A stretch of 64,000 nucleotides of DNA from Parabacteroides distasonis ATCC 8503 (GTDB taxonomy: Bacteria > Bacteroidota > Bacteroidia > Bacteroidales > Tannerellaceae), in NCBI RefSeq assembly GCF_000012845.1, contig NC_009615.1, positions 4,280,501 through 4,344,500 of the forward strand. Direction: 5' to 3'. The position numbers and the translations under genes are program-made. Below, piece by piece: positions 8,191 through 15,971 of the stretch. The notes beneath the pieces are model-generated. The model did not search any database and was not told the DNA's origin. It saw nothing but the letters and a program-made list of their open reading frames with translations. Every line of letters starts with the position of its first letter. Position 1 is the first letter of the stretch.

Positions 8191-8574
8191 ATGAAAAGAA
8201 GTATTATAACAATGAGTGAATCCGGCAATATCATAATGCCGGACAATGTCACAGACATTTGGATGAGCGAACAGGAACTTGGCGATTTATTCGGAGTAAT
8301 TGCCCCCACATTCCGAGCTTCCATCAGAGCCATATATAAAAGTGGAGCATTGAAAGAATACGAGGTTCAGAAGTATATCAGATTGGAAAACGGCTATCAT
8401 GCAAATGTATTCAGTCTCACGATGATAGTTGCGCTTGCTTTCCGTATCAATAGTTTCGGTGCGGAACAAATGCGCAATGCCATTCTTAAAAGGATGTACT
8501 TGCGAAAAGAGAAAACAACCTTCTTCTTTTCGCTGGGCAGTAACGGGACAAAGGCTTCTAATTATCAGGCATAA
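8191..8574 (+). CDS. RhuM-like DNA-binding protein
   Basis: About 127 residues starting at ATG 8191, ten bases after the integrase stop. The frame is open from 8125 inside the integrase, but that start is not needed. WMSEQELGDLFGV and FRASIRAIYKSGALKE resemble the winged-helix head of RhuM/KilA-type proteins. The segment MIVALAFRINSFGAEQMRNAIL also matches that group. It probably acts as a regulator of the element. The 24-bp-spaced ACGTATT repeats just downstream (8655-8715) are an attractive binding site for it, which is inference. Confidence 0.6.
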   Translation: MKRSIITMSESGNIIMPDNVTDIWMSEQELGDLFGVIAPTFRASIRAIYKSGALKEYEVQKYIRLENGYHANVFSLTMIVALAFRINSFGAEQMRNAILKRMYLRKEKTTFFFSLGSNGTKASNYQA

Positions 8575-8654
8575 AATCCAATAATGTGACGACATGAAAT
8601 CATGAAACCGACAAATCTTTATCTGTCAATTGATTGCTGATAAAACACTCAGTT

Positions 8655-8715
8655 GGTAAAACGTATTAGTATTCAGTTGAACTAACGTATTGCTGTTTTA
8701 CCAATAATACGTATT
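8655..8715. repeat. ACGTATT repeats at 24-bp spacing (iteron-like)
   Basis: ACGTATT begins at 8661, 8685 and 8709, exactly 24 bp apart. GGTAAAAC (8655-8662) and GTTTTACC (8695-8702) are inverted around the first two. This is a typical layout for a replication initiator or regulator binding array, and it lies upstream of the helicase gene. Confidence 0.6.
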
Positions 8716-8726
8716 ACCAACAAAAG

Positions 8727-8766
8727 CCCGAAGAAGCAGACCTGTAACGGATGCTTTTTCGGGTTT
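8727..8766 (+). terminator. Terminator after the RhuM-like gene
   Basis: CCCGAAGAAGCA (8727-8738) and TGCTTTTTCGGG (8752-8763) form a stem followed by TTTGC. The rest of 8575-8925 outside this hairpin and the ACGTATT array shows no gene. Confidence 0.65.
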
Positions 8767-8880
8767 GCTTTATATGCTCTTTACCTGCTTCCTGTGCAAT
8801 TCGCAGCAAGTTTTTCATTCCGTGTAAATTTTGCGCCGTTCTGCTGTGATTTGCTTATCAGGCTTTCGCGTGACTTGCCG

Positions 8881-8888
8881 TAGCTTTG
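8881..8888 (+). promoter_or_regulatory. Promoter -7 box for the helicase gene
   Basis: TAGCTTTG is a full match to TAnnTTTG, 38 nt before the ATG at 8926. Confidence 0.5.
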
Positions 8889-8925
8889 CACTTGATTAAC
8901 TATTAACGATTTAAGCGAAATGTAA

Positions 8926-10131
8926 ATGACAAAAACAAAGAACGAAAAGGAGGAGTTTATCCGAGTGGGTACAACCCTCTACAAGTTAGTGAACCAGCCC
9001 CGTCTGAACGGTGGCTATGTGAGGAAACGCATTGTGTGGAACAACGAGACACTACGGCAGGACTATGGCAAGGACTATCTCGCCACCGTGCCGAAGTATG
9101 ACGGTTTCTGTACAGTCCCAAACCATGTGGATTATCGTCCCGTGGTGGACAAGTTTCTCAACCTCTATGAGCCGATAGAGCATTGTCCACAGCAAGGCGA
9201 GTTTCCCTGCATCCAATCATTGGTTCGCCACATTTTCGGGGAGCAATACGAGTTAGGAATGGACTATCTGCAACTGCTCTACCTGCAACCCGTACAAAAA
9301 CTGCCCATCCTGCTGTTGGTATCGGAAGAACGCAATACGGGCAAGAGCACGTTCCTGAACTTTCTGAAAGCCCTCTTTCAGAACAATGTCACGTTCAACA
9401 CCAACGAGGACTTCCGCAGCCAGTTCAATTCCGATTGGGCAGGAAAACTCCTTATCGTGGTGGATGAAGTGCTGCTCAACCGCAGGGAGGACAGCGAGCG
9501 GTTGAAGAACCTCAGTACAACTCTATCCTATAAAGTGGAAGCCAAAGGCAAAGACCGTGACGAGATAGCGTTCTTTGCCAAGTTTGTGCTGTGCTCCAAC
9601 AACGAGTATCTGCCCGTAATCATAGATGCAGGAGAAACACGCTATTGGGTACGCAAGATAGACCGCTTGCAGTCCGATGATACCGACTTCCTGCAAAAGC
9701 TGAAAGCGGAGATACCTGCCTTTCTCCATTTCCTGCAACACAGACAGCTATCCACCGAAAAAGAAAGCCGTATGTGGTTTGCACCCTCGTTGTTGCATAC
9801 CGAAGCCTTGCGGAAGATTATCCGCAGCAACCGCAACCGATTGGAGATAGAGATACACGAACTTATCCTTGACATCATGGACAGTGTCGGTACGGACACA
9901 TTCTCGTTCTGTTACAACGACCTTCTTCTTTTGCTGGTACACTCACAGGTAAAGGTGGAGAAGTACCAAGTACGGAAAGTGCTGCAAGAGTGTTGGAAAC
10001 TTACTCCGGCATCCAACGGACTTACCTATACGACCTACCAATTTAATTACAATCGGGAGTGCCGTTATGAGCCGATTAAGAGAGTTGGACGGTTCTATAC
10101 AGTCACAAGGAAGCAACTTGACTCCCTGTAA
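8926..10131 (+). CDS. Primase-helicase-type replication ATPase of the element
   Basis: 401 residues. A P-loop-like segment (SEERNTGKSTFLNFL, about 138-152) is followed by a Walker B-like LLIVVDEV and a sensor-like LCSNNEYLP. The order is that of superfamily 3 helicases as found in the D5/VirE-like replication proteins of Bacteroides mobilizable elements. It is the first gene of the replication block and is followed by an iteron-like cluster and a CHC2/toprim primase. It likely unwinds the element for replication of the excised circle. The Walker A has Ser instead of the first Gly, but it keeps GKST. Confidence 0.78.
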   Translation: MTKTKNEKEEFIRVGTTLYKLVNQPRLNGGYVRKRIVWNNETLRQDYGKDYLATVPKYDGFCTVPNHVDYRPVVDKFLNLYEPIEHCPQQGEFPCIQSLVRHIFGEQYELGMDYLQLLYLQPVQKLPILLLVSEERNTGKSTFLNFLKALFQNNVTFNTNEDFRSQFNSDWAGKLLIVVDEVLLNRREDSERLKNLSTTLSYKVEAKGKDRDEIAFFAKFVLCSNNEYLPVIIDAGETRYWVRKIDRLQSDDTDFLQKLKAEIPAFLHFLQHRQLSTEKESRMWFAPSLLHTEALRKIIRSNRNRLEIEIHELILDIMDSVGTDTFSFCYNDLLLLLVHSQVKVEKYQVRKVLQECWKLTPASNGLTYTTYQFNYNRECRYEPIKRVGRFYTVTRKQLDSL

Positions 10132-10145
10132 CATCATTCTTTTTT

Positions 10146-10296
10146 TGTTGAATTGTTGAATAAGTATATAACCATGCTGAAAACAAACAACATACACTCT
10201 CAACAAATGCTCAACAATCGAAAAGAAATGTTGAGAAAACAACAGCATCCTTTGTTGGATTCTCTTTTTGTGAGTGGTTTGTTGAGAAGATGTTGA
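10146..10296. repeat. TGTTGA/TCAACA cluster, candidate replication origin
   Basis: Within 150 bp, seven exact copies of TGTTGA or its complement occur (10146, 10154, 10200, 10211, 10229, 10280, 10291), plus one near copy (10253). The tract is AT-rich and non-coding and lies between the helicase and primase genes. This looks like an origin or initiator-binding array. Confidence 0.6.
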
Positions 10297-10389
10297 GGAA
10301 ATAAAGCCTTAACATACAGCATAATATATGTGTCATTCATCAAATCAACATTATTACACTCATCATCAAATCCGTAGAAAGAATAAACC

Positions 10390-11328
10390 ATGAACATCCA
10401 AGAAGCAAAACAAATCAGAATTGCAGACTATCTGCAAAGTTTGGGCTACACGCCCGTCAAACAGCAAGGCAACAGCCTTTGGTACAAATCACCATTCCGG
10501 GAGGAAACGGAAGCCTCGTTCAAAGTGAACACCGACCGTAACCTGTGGTTCGATTACGGGCTTGGCAAAGGCGGTAACATCATCGCTTTGGCAGAGGAAC
10601 TATACGCATCCGACTATGTGCCCTACTTGCTCAACAAGATAGCGGAGCGAGTACCGCACATCCGTTCCGTATCTTTCTCTTTTCGCCAGCAAGCATCCGA
10701 ACCGAGTTTCCAGCATTTGGAGGTGGGAGAACTTACCCATCCTGCATTGCTCCGTTATTTGCAGGAAAGGGGAATAAACATCAACTTGGCAAGGCTGGAA
10801 TGTAAGGAGCTGCACTTCATCCATAACGGCAAGCCCTATTTCGCCATCGGCTTTCCCAATGTTGCCGGAGGATATGAAGTGCGTAACCGTTTTTTCAAGG
10901 GTTGCATCGCACCCAAAGACATCAGTTATATACGCCAGCAAGGAGAACAGCAAGAGAAGTGTCTCGTGTTCGAGGGTATGATGGACTATCTGTCCTTCCT
11001 CACGTTGCGGATGAAGAACTGCCCGACCATGCCCAATCTTGATGGGCAGGATTATGTCGTTCTCAATTCGGTTGCCAATGTTTCCAAAGCAATGGATGTG
11101 CTGCATGGGTACGAGCGCATCCACTGCCTGCTTGACAATGACGAGGCTGGAAGAAATGCCTACTTGGAATTGGCAAGAGAGTTCAGCGGTCGTATCAGGG
11201 ACTTCTCCGACAACTACAACGGACATAAAGACCTGAACGATTACCTATGCGGTAAGTGGCAGAATGTAACCGTTAATCCACCTCCACGAACCATCGTAAA
11301 ACCCAAAAAGAAAGGACTTGGATTATAG
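10390..11328 (+). CDS. DNA primase (CHC2 zinc-finger and toprim type)
   Basis: 312 residues. The N-terminal 70 residues (IADYLQSLGYTP, WYKSPFREETEASF, WFDYGLGKGGNII) follow the CHC2 primase pattern, though the zinc cysteines are not conserved. The toprim region holds CLVFEGMMDYLSF, with the catalytic Glu, and HCLLDNDEAGRNA, with the DxD-like pair. It would prime synthesis on the mobilized or excised single strand, in partnership with the helicase upstream. Confidence 0.85.
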   Translation: MNIQEAKQIRIADYLQSLGYTPVKQQGNSLWYKSPFREETEASFKVNTDRNLWFDYGLGKGGNIIALAEELYASDYVPYLLNKIAERVPHIRSVSFSFRQQASEPSFQHLEVGELTHPALLRYLQERGININLARLECKELHFIHNGKPYFAIGFPNVAGGYEVRNRFFKGCIAPKDISYIRQQGEQQEKCLVFEGMMDYLSFLTLRMKNCPTMPNLDGQDYVVLNSVANVSKAMDVLHGYERIHCLLDNDEAGRNAYLELAREFSGRIRDFSDNYNGHKDLNDYLCGKWQNVTVNPPPRTIVKPKKKGLGL

Positions 11329-11383
11329 CACCTTGAACAAGAAAAACGTGAGATGCTCAAAACTCATTCCATAAGGATTGGGA

Positions 11384-11427
11384 GGTAGCAAGTTTGTGTT
11401 TCGGGCGTACCGAAACCGCTTGCTACC
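11384..11427. other. Candidate oriT hairpin
   Basis: GGTAGCAAG (11384-11392) pairs with CTTGCTACC (11419-11427), and an inner TTTCGG (11399-11404) pairs with CCGAAA (11410-11415). The structure lies in the 176-bp gap immediately upstream of mobC and the relaxase, the usual place for an oriT. The nick site is not assigned. Confidence 0.65.
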
Positions 11428-11504
11428 CACTTCCCAAGTTTCGGAAGATGGCATCCCGTTGGTCTATACAGTATAATCAGTAACAGAATTAGAAGAAACG
11501 AAAT

Positions 11505-11861
11505 ATGGAACAGAACAAGGAACGTAACAAGGGTGGTCGCCCCAAGAAGGAAGCGACCGAGAAACTGAAATACCGTGTCGCGGTGAAGATGGCGACAGCC
11601 GACTACTACCGTCTGCTGACACGGGCGCATGAGGCTGGTGTATCACCGAGTGAATATATGAGGGGGTGTTTCCGGAACGGTCATGTGAAAGAACGACTGT
11701 CTGAGGAACACGCCGGATACATCCGCCAACTCTGTGGCATGGCGAACAATCTCAACCAGCTTGCGCACAAGGCTAACGCCGGAGGCTTCCACGATGAACG
11801 GTGGGACTGCAAGGTGGCAGTGGCAAGGATTCACGAACTCTTAACCAAGATAGGGATATGA
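11505..11861 (+). CDS. mobC: Relaxosome accessory protein MobC
   Basis: 118 residues. A basic N-terminus (NKGGRPKKEATEKLKYRVAVKM) precedes a ribbon-helix-helix-like segment (AHEAGVSPSEYMRGCF). The C-terminal part (YIRQLCGMANNLNQLAHKAN) is the hallmark of the MobC/BmgB family, which opens oriT for the relaxase. The stop codon overlaps the relaxase start by 4 nt (ATGA). Confidence 0.88.
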   Translation: MEQNKERNKGGRPKKEATEKLKYRVAVKMATADYYRLLTRAHEAGVSPSEYMRGCFRNGHVKERLSEEHAGYIRQLCGMANNLNQLAHKANAGGFHDERWDCKVAVARIHELLTKIGI

Positions 11862-12799
11862 TGGCGAAAATCGTAAAGGGAAGCGACTTCAAGGGTGTGG
11901 TGGATTATATCCTTGATAAAGGAAAGAATGCCCAAGTTGTCGCATATGATGGCTTGTTTATGGAGAACAAGGAAACCATTGCCATGAGTTTCAATGCCCA
12001 GTCGCTGATGAACGGCAATGTGGCGAAACCTGTCGGGCATATCGCATTGAGTTTTTCCAAAGAGGATGAGCCACGTCTGACGAACTGTGTCATGGGAGGT
12101 ATCGCACTTGAATATATGGAACGGATGGGAATCAAGGACACGCAGTTCTTCATCGCCCGTCATTTCGACAAGGAGCATCCGCACGTGCATATCGCCTTCA
12201 ACCGCATAGACAACAACGGCAATACCATATCCGACAGGCACGAGCGTCTGCGCAGTACCCGTATCTGCAAGGAACTAACCTTGATATATGGCTTGCACAT
12301 GGCAAACGGGAAGGAGAATGTCAAACGCAACCGATTGAAAGAGCCGGATAAGACAAAGTACGAGCTTTACGACATCCTTAAAACGGAAGTCGGCATATGT
12401 GGAAACTGGGGCGTGCTTGTCGCAAATCTAAAACGGCAAGGAGTGGAAGTGCATTTCAGCCACAGAGGACAGACGGACGAGATACAAGGCGTAGTGTTCA
12501 CCAAGAACGGCTACCACTTCAACGGGTCCAAGGTGGATAGGCGTTTCAGCTATTCCAAGATTGACGCAGCTTTGCAGAGTAACAGATGCAGGGAACGGAA
12601 AGGAATGATGACCAACGAATATGAAGTTGCTACACCAAGTACACCATCCAGCATAGCACAAAGTGAGTTCTTCAACGGTTCATTGGGATTGCTGAACGGT
12701 AGTGATTCTTCTTGCAACGCTGCTGATGTAGAAGCCAATCAGGAAATGGCAGAGATACTTCGTAGAAAGAAGAAACGCAAACGAGGAATGAGATTGTAA
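11858..12799 (+). CDS. Relaxase / mobilization nuclease (MobA-type)
   Basis: 313 residues from ATG 11858, which overlaps the mobC stop; the longer open frame from 11801 lies inside mobC. The N-terminus MMAKIVKGSDFKGVVDYIL, GHIALSFSKED and the metal-binding HPHVHIAFNRID are the motifs of the MobP/relaxase PF03432 family common on Bacteroides mobilizable elements. The basic C-terminal tail (RRKKKRKRGMRL) is typical for DNA contact. It would nick oriT and lead the strand into a helper conjugation channel. Confidence 0.9.
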   Translation: MMAKIVKGSDFKGVVDYILDKGKNAQVVAYDGLFMENKETIAMSFNAQSLMNGNVAKPVGHIALSFSKEDEPRLTNCVMGGIALEYMERMGIKDTQFFIARHFDKEHPHVHIAFNRIDNNGNTISDRHERLRSTRICKELTLIYGLHMANGKENVKRNRLKEPDKTKYELYDILKTEVGICGNWGVLVANLKRQGVEVHFSHRGQTDEIQGVVFTKNGYHFNGSKVDRRFSYSKIDAALQSNRCRERKGMMTNEYEVATPSTPSSIAQSEFFNGSLGLLNGSDSSCNAADVEANQEMAEILRRKKKRKRGMRL

Positions 12800-12912
12800 C
12801 AACCATAGAACATAGTCCGGTGGAAAATTTCATCGGCGACTATATTATAATCGGACGTTCGGGATTATGTGCGAAAGATGAAATCCATCCGAACGGGATA
12901 AAAACAAAACAA

Positions 12913-12959
12913 AGAGATAAGGGTGAATTATTGGATTGTATTCGCTCTTATCTCTTTTC
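12913..12959 (+). terminator. Terminator between the mobilization and ars blocks
   Basis: AGAGATAAG (12913-12921) and CTTATCTCT (12947-12955) are followed by TTTT. The 12800-12912 stretch before it shows no gene. Confidence 0.6.
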
Positions 12960-13010
12960 GACTAAAGATAAGTTAAAATGATACTGCACAAATAAAAATA
13001 ATTGGAAACA

Positions 13011-13047
13011 CTTGCGCATTCCGAAATATGTTCGTAATTTTGCGAAC
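13011..13047 (+). promoter_or_regulatory. ars promoter with ArsR operator 1
   Basis: TAATTTTG (13035-13042) is a perfect -7 box, with CTTG (13011-13014) 20 bp upstream as -33. The palindrome GTTCG-N8-CGAAC (13030-13047) lies over the -7 box, so bound repressor would block polymerase. The same half-sites recur before the next gene (13418-13435). Confidence 0.78.
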
Positions 13048-13066
13048 AACAAACAACACCGTGAAA

Positions 13067-13393
13067 ATGGATAATAAAGAATATACTACAACTCAAGAGC
13101 AACTTGCCCGGTTCGCCAAAGCAATGGGACATCCAGCGAGAATGGCAATTCTTGAATTTCTGATAAAGCAAAATACGTGTTTTTTCGGAGATATACATGA
13201 GGTACTGCCGATTTCTAAAGCAACTGTTTCTCAGCATCTGAAAGAGCTGAAAGATGCAGGATTGATACAGGGAGAAATAGAAACTCCCAAAGTAAAATAC
13301 TGCATCAACCGTGAAAATTGGAAGATTGCCTCTATGCTCTTCACCGAATTTTTTGGGCAATGCCTGTGCGAAAAAGAAAGATGTTGCAAGTAA
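13067..13393 (+). CDS. arsR: ArsR-family arsenic-responsive repressor
   Basis: 108 residues from ATG 13067. An upstream open frame to 13028 would start inside the promoter and is rejected. It is a winged helix with MGHPARMAILEFL, PISKATVSQHLKELKDAGLI as the recognition region, and TPKVKYCINRENW as the wing. The cysteines NTCFFGDI and the C-terminal CLCEKERCCK are candidates for trivalent arsenic binding, as in C-terminal-Cys ArsR proteins. It is first in the operon and is expected to repress it through the two GTTCG-N8-CGAA palindromes. Confidence 0.88.
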   Translation: MDNKEYTTTQEQLARFAKAMGHPARMAILEFLIKQNTCFFGDIHEVLPISKATVSQHLKELKDAGLIQGEIETPKVKYCINRENWKIASMLFTEFFGQCLCEKERCCK

Positions 13394-13417
13394 TCGCAAT
13401 TCTTTTTTATCCCAAAT

Positions 13418-13435
13418 GTTCGTTGTTTTACGAAA
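13418..13435 (+). promoter_or_regulatory. ArsR operator 2 (between arsR and the ArsF-like gene)
   Basis: GTTCG-N8-CGAAA repeats the half-sites and spacing of operator 1 (one base different). It lies 35 bp before the next ATG, so it could regulate an internal promoter or tune repressor binding. Confidence 0.6.
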
Positions 13436-13470
13436 TACAAACATAAGTTTAATCAAATAAAAGAAGAAGT

Positions 13471-13920
13471 ATGAACAAACTGATTTTGGCTTTTGTCGTT
13501 TGCTTCGGACTGACCGCTTGCGGAAACAACGATGCAAAAAAGAACGACACTGTGAAAGTGGAACAGACACAATCACAAGAAGTGAACAACCGTGTGGAAA
13601 TTCTGTATTTTCACGGTAAACAGAGATGTGCCACCTGTATGGCGATAGAGAAAAACGCCAAAGAAGTCATTGAAGCACAATTCGCAGAAGAAATTAAGAA
13701 CGGTACTGTGGTTTTCAAGGCAATTGACATTTCCAAACCGGAGAATGAAAAGATTGCCGAGAAATACGAGGTTACATGGTCTTCCTTGTTCATCAGCAAG
13801 TGGATAGACGGGAAAGAAACCTATGAGAACCTTACCGAATATGCCTTTGCCAATGCTCGTAAGAACCCAGATGCATTCAAAAGCGAGATAAATAGTAAAA
13901 TCCGAACCGCCTTGAAATAA
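13471..13920 (+). CDS. arsF: ArsF-family thioredoxin-like lipoprotein
   Basis: 149 residues: a lipoprotein signal with lipobox LTAC (Cys 17), then a thioredoxin-fold domain with HGKQRCATCMAIE (a CxxC pair). The family occurs beside ArsG-type transporters in Bacteroides ars operons, where the name ArsF has been used in connection with nitrophenyl-arsenical reduction. The sequence itself shows only a periplasmic-facing, lipid-anchored redox protein. It is followed after 6 nt by the DsbD-like membrane protein, a natural electron-transfer partner. Confidence 0.75.
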   Translation: MNKLILAFVVCFGLTACGNNDAKKNDTVKVEQTQSQEVNNRVEILYFHGKQRCATCMAIEKNAKEVIEAQFAEEIKNGTVVFKAIDISKPENEKIAEKYEVTWSSLFISKWIDGKETYENLTEYAFANARKNPDAFKSEINSKIRTALK

Positions 13921-13926
13921 TCATAT

Positions 13927-14631
13927 ATGGACTGGCTACAGACTTTATTGGATAGCAGCACAACACCGACACTGACGGCATTCCTGTTAGGATTACTTAC
14001 AGCGGTATCGCCTTGTCCGTTGGCTACAAATATAGCGGCAATCGGTTTTATAAGCAAAGACATCAAGAACAGGCAACGCATCTTTCGTAACGGTCTTTTA
14101 TACACCTTGGGTCGTGTCATCGCCTATACCGTATTAGGTGTCATCTTGATTCTTATACTGAAAGAAGGGGCAAGTCTGTTCGGTATCCAGAAATTCATAG
14201 GCAAATATGGAGAATTGATTCTCGGTCCGGCATTACTTCTGACCGGGATGTTCATTCTATTCGGTAACAAACTCAAATTGCCCTCTTTCGGATTCAAAGG
14301 TAATGGTGAAAGCCTGGCACGAAAGGGTGGTTGGGGAGCATTGGCTCTTGGAATGCTGTTCGCTATGGCATTCTGCCCTACAAGCGGTGTGTTCTATTTC
14401 GGTATGCTGATACCGATGTCTGCCACAGCAACGATGGGTTATCTGTTGCCGATATTGTTTGCCATTGCTACGGCATTGCCTGTTTTGGTGGTCGCTTGGA
14501 TATTGGCGTTCAGTGTCCAGCACATCGGCAGTTTCTACGGCAAGATGCAGACCGTACAGAAATGGCTGAATGGAATTGTTGGTTGCCTGTTCGTAGGAAT
14601 AGGAGTATATTATTGTATCGTAATGTTTTAA
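13927..14631 (+). CDS. arsG: ArsG-family / CcdA-DsbD-like membrane protein
   Basis: 234 residues with six predicted membrane segments. SPCPLATNIAAIGF and MAFCPTSGVFYFG each carry one Cys of the membrane pair that moves electrons in CcdA/DsbD proteins. Homologs in Bacteroides ars operons are annotated as ArsG transporters for aromatic arsenicals. The sequence supports either transport or thiol relay to the ArsF-like lipoprotein upstream, and these are not exclusive. Confidence 0.75.
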   Translation: MDWLQTLLDSSTTPTLTAFLLGLLTAVSPCPLATNIAAIGFISKDIKNRQRIFRNGLLYTLGRVIAYTVLGVILILILKEGASLFGIQKFIGKYGELILGPALLLTGMFILFGNKLKLPSFGFKGNGESLARKGGWGALALGMLFAMAFCPTSGVFYFGMLIPMSATATMGYLLPILFAIATALPVLVVAWILAFSVQHIGSFYGKMQTVQKWLNGIVGCLFVGIGVYYCIVMF

Positions 14632-14646
14632 TTAACCAAGGATGCA

Positions 14647-15543
14647 ATGAACACTTTGATAGAAACATTAAAATACTTCGTGTTTATCACGGCAGAATTG
14701 ATAGCACTGTTCCTGCTGATCAGTGCGGTTGTCGAAATAATACTGATGTATATTCCGCAAGACAAAATCAAGCAATGGCTTTCTGGACGTGGAATCTTAG
14801 GCAATGTCATGGCAGCAGGATTCGGGGCACTCACCCCATTTTGCGCCTGTTCCACCATTCCGATGACAGTCGGTTTCCTCAATGCCGGAGTTCCTTTTGG
14901 AAGTACCATGTCATTCCTTATAGCTTCTCCGCTGCTCAATCCTATAATAATAGGAATGTTGGGGGCAATGGTCGGTGTAAAGGCGATGCTTGCATATTTC
15001 ATTATTGCTTTCGCCGCCTCGGTCCTGTTCGGTGTGGTATTGGAAAAAATGGGGATGCAGAAGTATGTGAAAAACGTACGTCTCCGTAACGAACATAACG
15101 TAGGCAGTGAGGACAAAAGACAATGGACTATAAAGCGTAAACTGAGAGAAGCATTCGTTTCGGCTTGGGACAGTCTGCGCCCTATTTTAGGTTACTTGTT
15201 AATTGGAGTCGCACTCGGAGCAGGGATATACGGCTATATGCCACAAGATTTTGTGCTGAAGATAGCCGGACCAGACAATCTGTTTGCCATTCCTATCGCA
15301 GCCGTATTGGGCATACCGTTGTATATCCGTGCTGAAACGGCAATCCCTATCGGGGTCGCACTGATGGCTAAGGGTATGAGCATCGGCACTGTGATAGCGT
15401 TGGTTATTGGCGGTGCAGGTATGGCAATTCCGGAAATGACAATGCTTGCAAGCATTTTCCGTAAGAAATTGGTCGCAACGATTGTCGTTGTAATATTCCT
15501 TACGGCTGTAATTACAGGTTATTTATTTAACATATTATTGTAA
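14647..15543 (+). CDS. ArsP-type permease (PF03773)
   Basis: 298 residues with about eight membrane segments. FGALTPFCACSTIPMTVGFL holds the CxC signature of the DUF318/ArsP permeases, known to export trivalent organoarsenicals. A soluble linker (about 140-170) separates two four-helix halves. The second half contains PLYIRAETAIPIGVALMAKG. It is 15 nt from the gene upstream and clearly in the same operon. Confidence 0.8.
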   Translation: MNTLIETLKYFVFITAELIALFLLISAVVEIILMYIPQDKIKQWLSGRGILGNVMAAGFGALTPFCACSTIPMTVGFLNAGVPFGSTMSFLIASPLLNPIIIGMLGAMVGVKAMLAYFIIAFAASVLFGVVLEKMGMQKYVKNVRLRNEHNVGSEDKRQWTIKRKLREAFVSAWDSLRPILGYLLIGVALGAGIYGYMPQDFVLKIAGPDNLFAIPIAAVLGIPLYIRAETAIPIGVALMAKGMSIGTVIALVIGGAGMAIPEMTMLASIFRKKLVATIVVVIFLTAVITGYLFNILL

Positions 15544-15565
15544 GACAATTAAATATCAAAAGAAT

Positions 15566-15961
15566 ATGGAAACAAAAAAAGAAAACAAAAAAGGATTCTG
15601 GGCTTCATTATTCTCTCCGAAGCCTTGCTCGTGTTCATGTGGCAGTAATCTGATAATAGAAGAGCCCGAAAAACCAGAAACGTCTTGTTGCTGCGGAGAT
15701 AAGTCATCTGCAAATAATTCAGGGGTAACGGAAATCAAGATATTGGGACCGGGGTGCGCCAAATGCAAATCAACCTATCAAGTTATTGAGAGAGTGGTCA
15801 GCGAAAACAAACTTGATGTGAAGCTTACGAAAATAGAGGACATTGCCGAAATAATGAGCTACAACATTATGGCAACTCCTGCGGTTGTAGTGGACGGTAC
15901 TGTCAAAATAAAGGGACATGTTCCGTCTGAAAGTGAAGTAAAACAACTGTTGGGAATTTAA
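15566..15961 (+). CDS. Thioredoxin-like small redox protein with Cys-rich head
   Basis: 131 residues. The last 80 form the redox-active-disulfide-2 type thioredoxin fold: KILGPGCAKCKSTY with a CxxC pair, then IMATPAVVVDG with the cis-Pro. The first 50 residues are unusual, with a KPCSCSCGS cluster and a TSCCCGD cluster. Six closely set cysteines suggest metalloid or metal binding. It lies between two ArsP-like permeases and could pass reducing power or metalloid to them. It has no signal peptide and so is cytoplasmic. Confidence 0.75.
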   Translation: METKKENKKGFWASLFSPKPCSCSCGSNLIIEEPEKPETSCCCGDKSSANNSGVTEIKILGPGCAKCKSTYQVIERVVSENKLDVKLTKIEDIAEIMSYNIMATPAVVVDGTVKIKGHVPSESEVKQLLGI

Positions 15962-15971
15962 TCTGTCTTGT

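Noticed and set aside
12962..13576. Minus-strand ORF of 204 codons over the ars promoter
   Set aside because: It overlaps arsR, its operator and the next gene, and reads as low-complexity hydrophobic sequence.
14331..15089. Plus-strand ORF of 252 codons
   Set aside because: It overlaps two clear membrane-protein genes in a different frame and shows no recognisable domain.
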